The translations under genes were made by a program, and so were the position numbers. Positions 63,945-64,000 of a stretch of DNA of 64,000 nucleotides are shown here, piece after piece. Positions within the stretch are counted from its first letter, which is position 1; the number at the start of each line of letters is the position of its first letter. Source of the DNA: Acinetobacter tjernbergiae DSM 14971 = CIP 107465 (GTDB lineage Bacteria; Pseudomonadota; Gammaproteobacteria; Pseudomonadales; Moraxellaceae); assembly GCF_000374425.1 (NCBI RefSeq), contig NZ_KB894353.1, positions 227,581 through 291,580 of the forward strand, read 5' to 3'. The notes under the pieces are model-generated. The model searched no databases, was not told the DNA's origin, and saw only the letters and a program-made list of their open reading frames with translations.

Positions 63945-63959
63945 TACGGTGTTACCGTA
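63945..63959. promoter_or_regulatory. TACGGT-GTT-ACCGTA palindrome
   Basis: A perfect 6-bp-arm palindrome near the right edge. It shares TACGGT/ACCGTA with the large inverted repeat before the integrase (52048-52078), so the same island protein may bind both. Confidence 0.45.
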
Positions 63960-64000
63960 TGCTTAGGCTAATGTAGAAGGCTTAACTGAAACTGAATTTA

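Larger units (their letters stand above)
51917..64000. mobile_element. Integrated genomic island (left end; right end outside window)
   Basis: Everything right of the tRNA-Arg is accessory: P4-type integrase, a four-gene nuclease/SEFIR/ATPase operon, AlpA, a four-cysteine protein and a YqaJ-type nuclease. The defence genes are much more AT-rich than the chromosomal housekeeping genes. The gene set (integrase, AlpA, recombination-type genes) is that of a P4-like satellite or integrative island. No capsid, conjugation or replication gene is visible here, so its transfer mode is unknown. Confidence 0.8.

Noticed and set aside
63000..64000. Right attachment site of the island
   Set aside because: I looked for a second copy of the tRNA-Arg 3' end in the right part of the window and found none.

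Overview
The window is chromosomal DNA of an Acinetobacter species. The adeI-adeJ-adeK efflux operon and the pmrC-pmrA-pmrB polymyxin-response operon read as close relatives of their A. baumannii namesakes, and the housekeeping genes (trmL, cysG, serS, lolA, rplU-rpmA, ispB, valS, ispA) are moderately AT-rich and in good order. I cannot assign the species from sequence alone.

Layout. 1-9.7 kb: end of a PH-domain membrane protein, a flavodoxin-like reductase divergent from its HxlR regulator with a palindromic operator between them, then a minus-strand block (trmL, cysG, serS, a lipoprotein, a carotenoid oxygenase, lolA) and a pirin. 9.7-13.8 kb: rplU-rpmA divergent from ispB and a membrane 'Gcr' protein. 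13.9-20.6 kb: a PAP2 phosphatase overlapping adeIJK, preceded by an 11-bp-arm palindrome. 20.6-27.6 kb: tandem YbjQ proteins, a PP-loop ligase coupled to an SDR, a pair of paralogous unknown proteins, valS. 27.6-31.9 kb: an accessory-looking patch of orphan genes (a duplicated CxxC-domain protein, a DUF559 nuclease flanked by REP-like palindromes, a protein made of ten W-Y-D-x-A repeats, a J-domain coiled-coil protein). 31.9-36.9 kb: a diguanylate cyclase, an ammonium transporter behind a sigma-54-type promoter, a variant PAP2 phosphatase and a kinase-like protein. 36.9-40.7 kb: pmrCAB. 40.9-51.8 kb: porin, MFS carrier, acyltransferase, patatin lipoprotein, NfeD/SPFH pair, small proteins, ispA, prpF and an AroP-like permease.

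At 51841 a tRNA-Arg(CCT) gene marks the junction with an integrated island running to the right edge. A P4-type tyrosine integrase lies next to the tRNA. The right part has AlpA, a four-cysteine protein and a YqaJ-type nuclease. Between them, on the minus strand, is a tightly packed four-gene operon: AAA ATPase (RloA-like), TOPRIM/RloB-like protein, SEFIR (TIR-like) protein, and a 1544-residue STAND-like NTPase with an N-terminal PD-(D/E)xK nuclease domain. Adjacent genes overlap or lie about 10 bases apart. This has the composition expected of an anti-phage system. Each module has known defence relatives, but I know of no described system joining all four, so this is the best candidate in the window for something undescribed.

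A second result is regulatory: a perfect PmrA-box pattern (HTTAAD-N5-HTTAAD) occurs before pmrC, and another occurs before the variant PAP2 gene 5 kb away at nearly the same distance from the start codon. This suggests that the PAP2 phosphatase, and perhaps the kinase-like gene after it, belongs to the PmrAB envelope-modification regulon.
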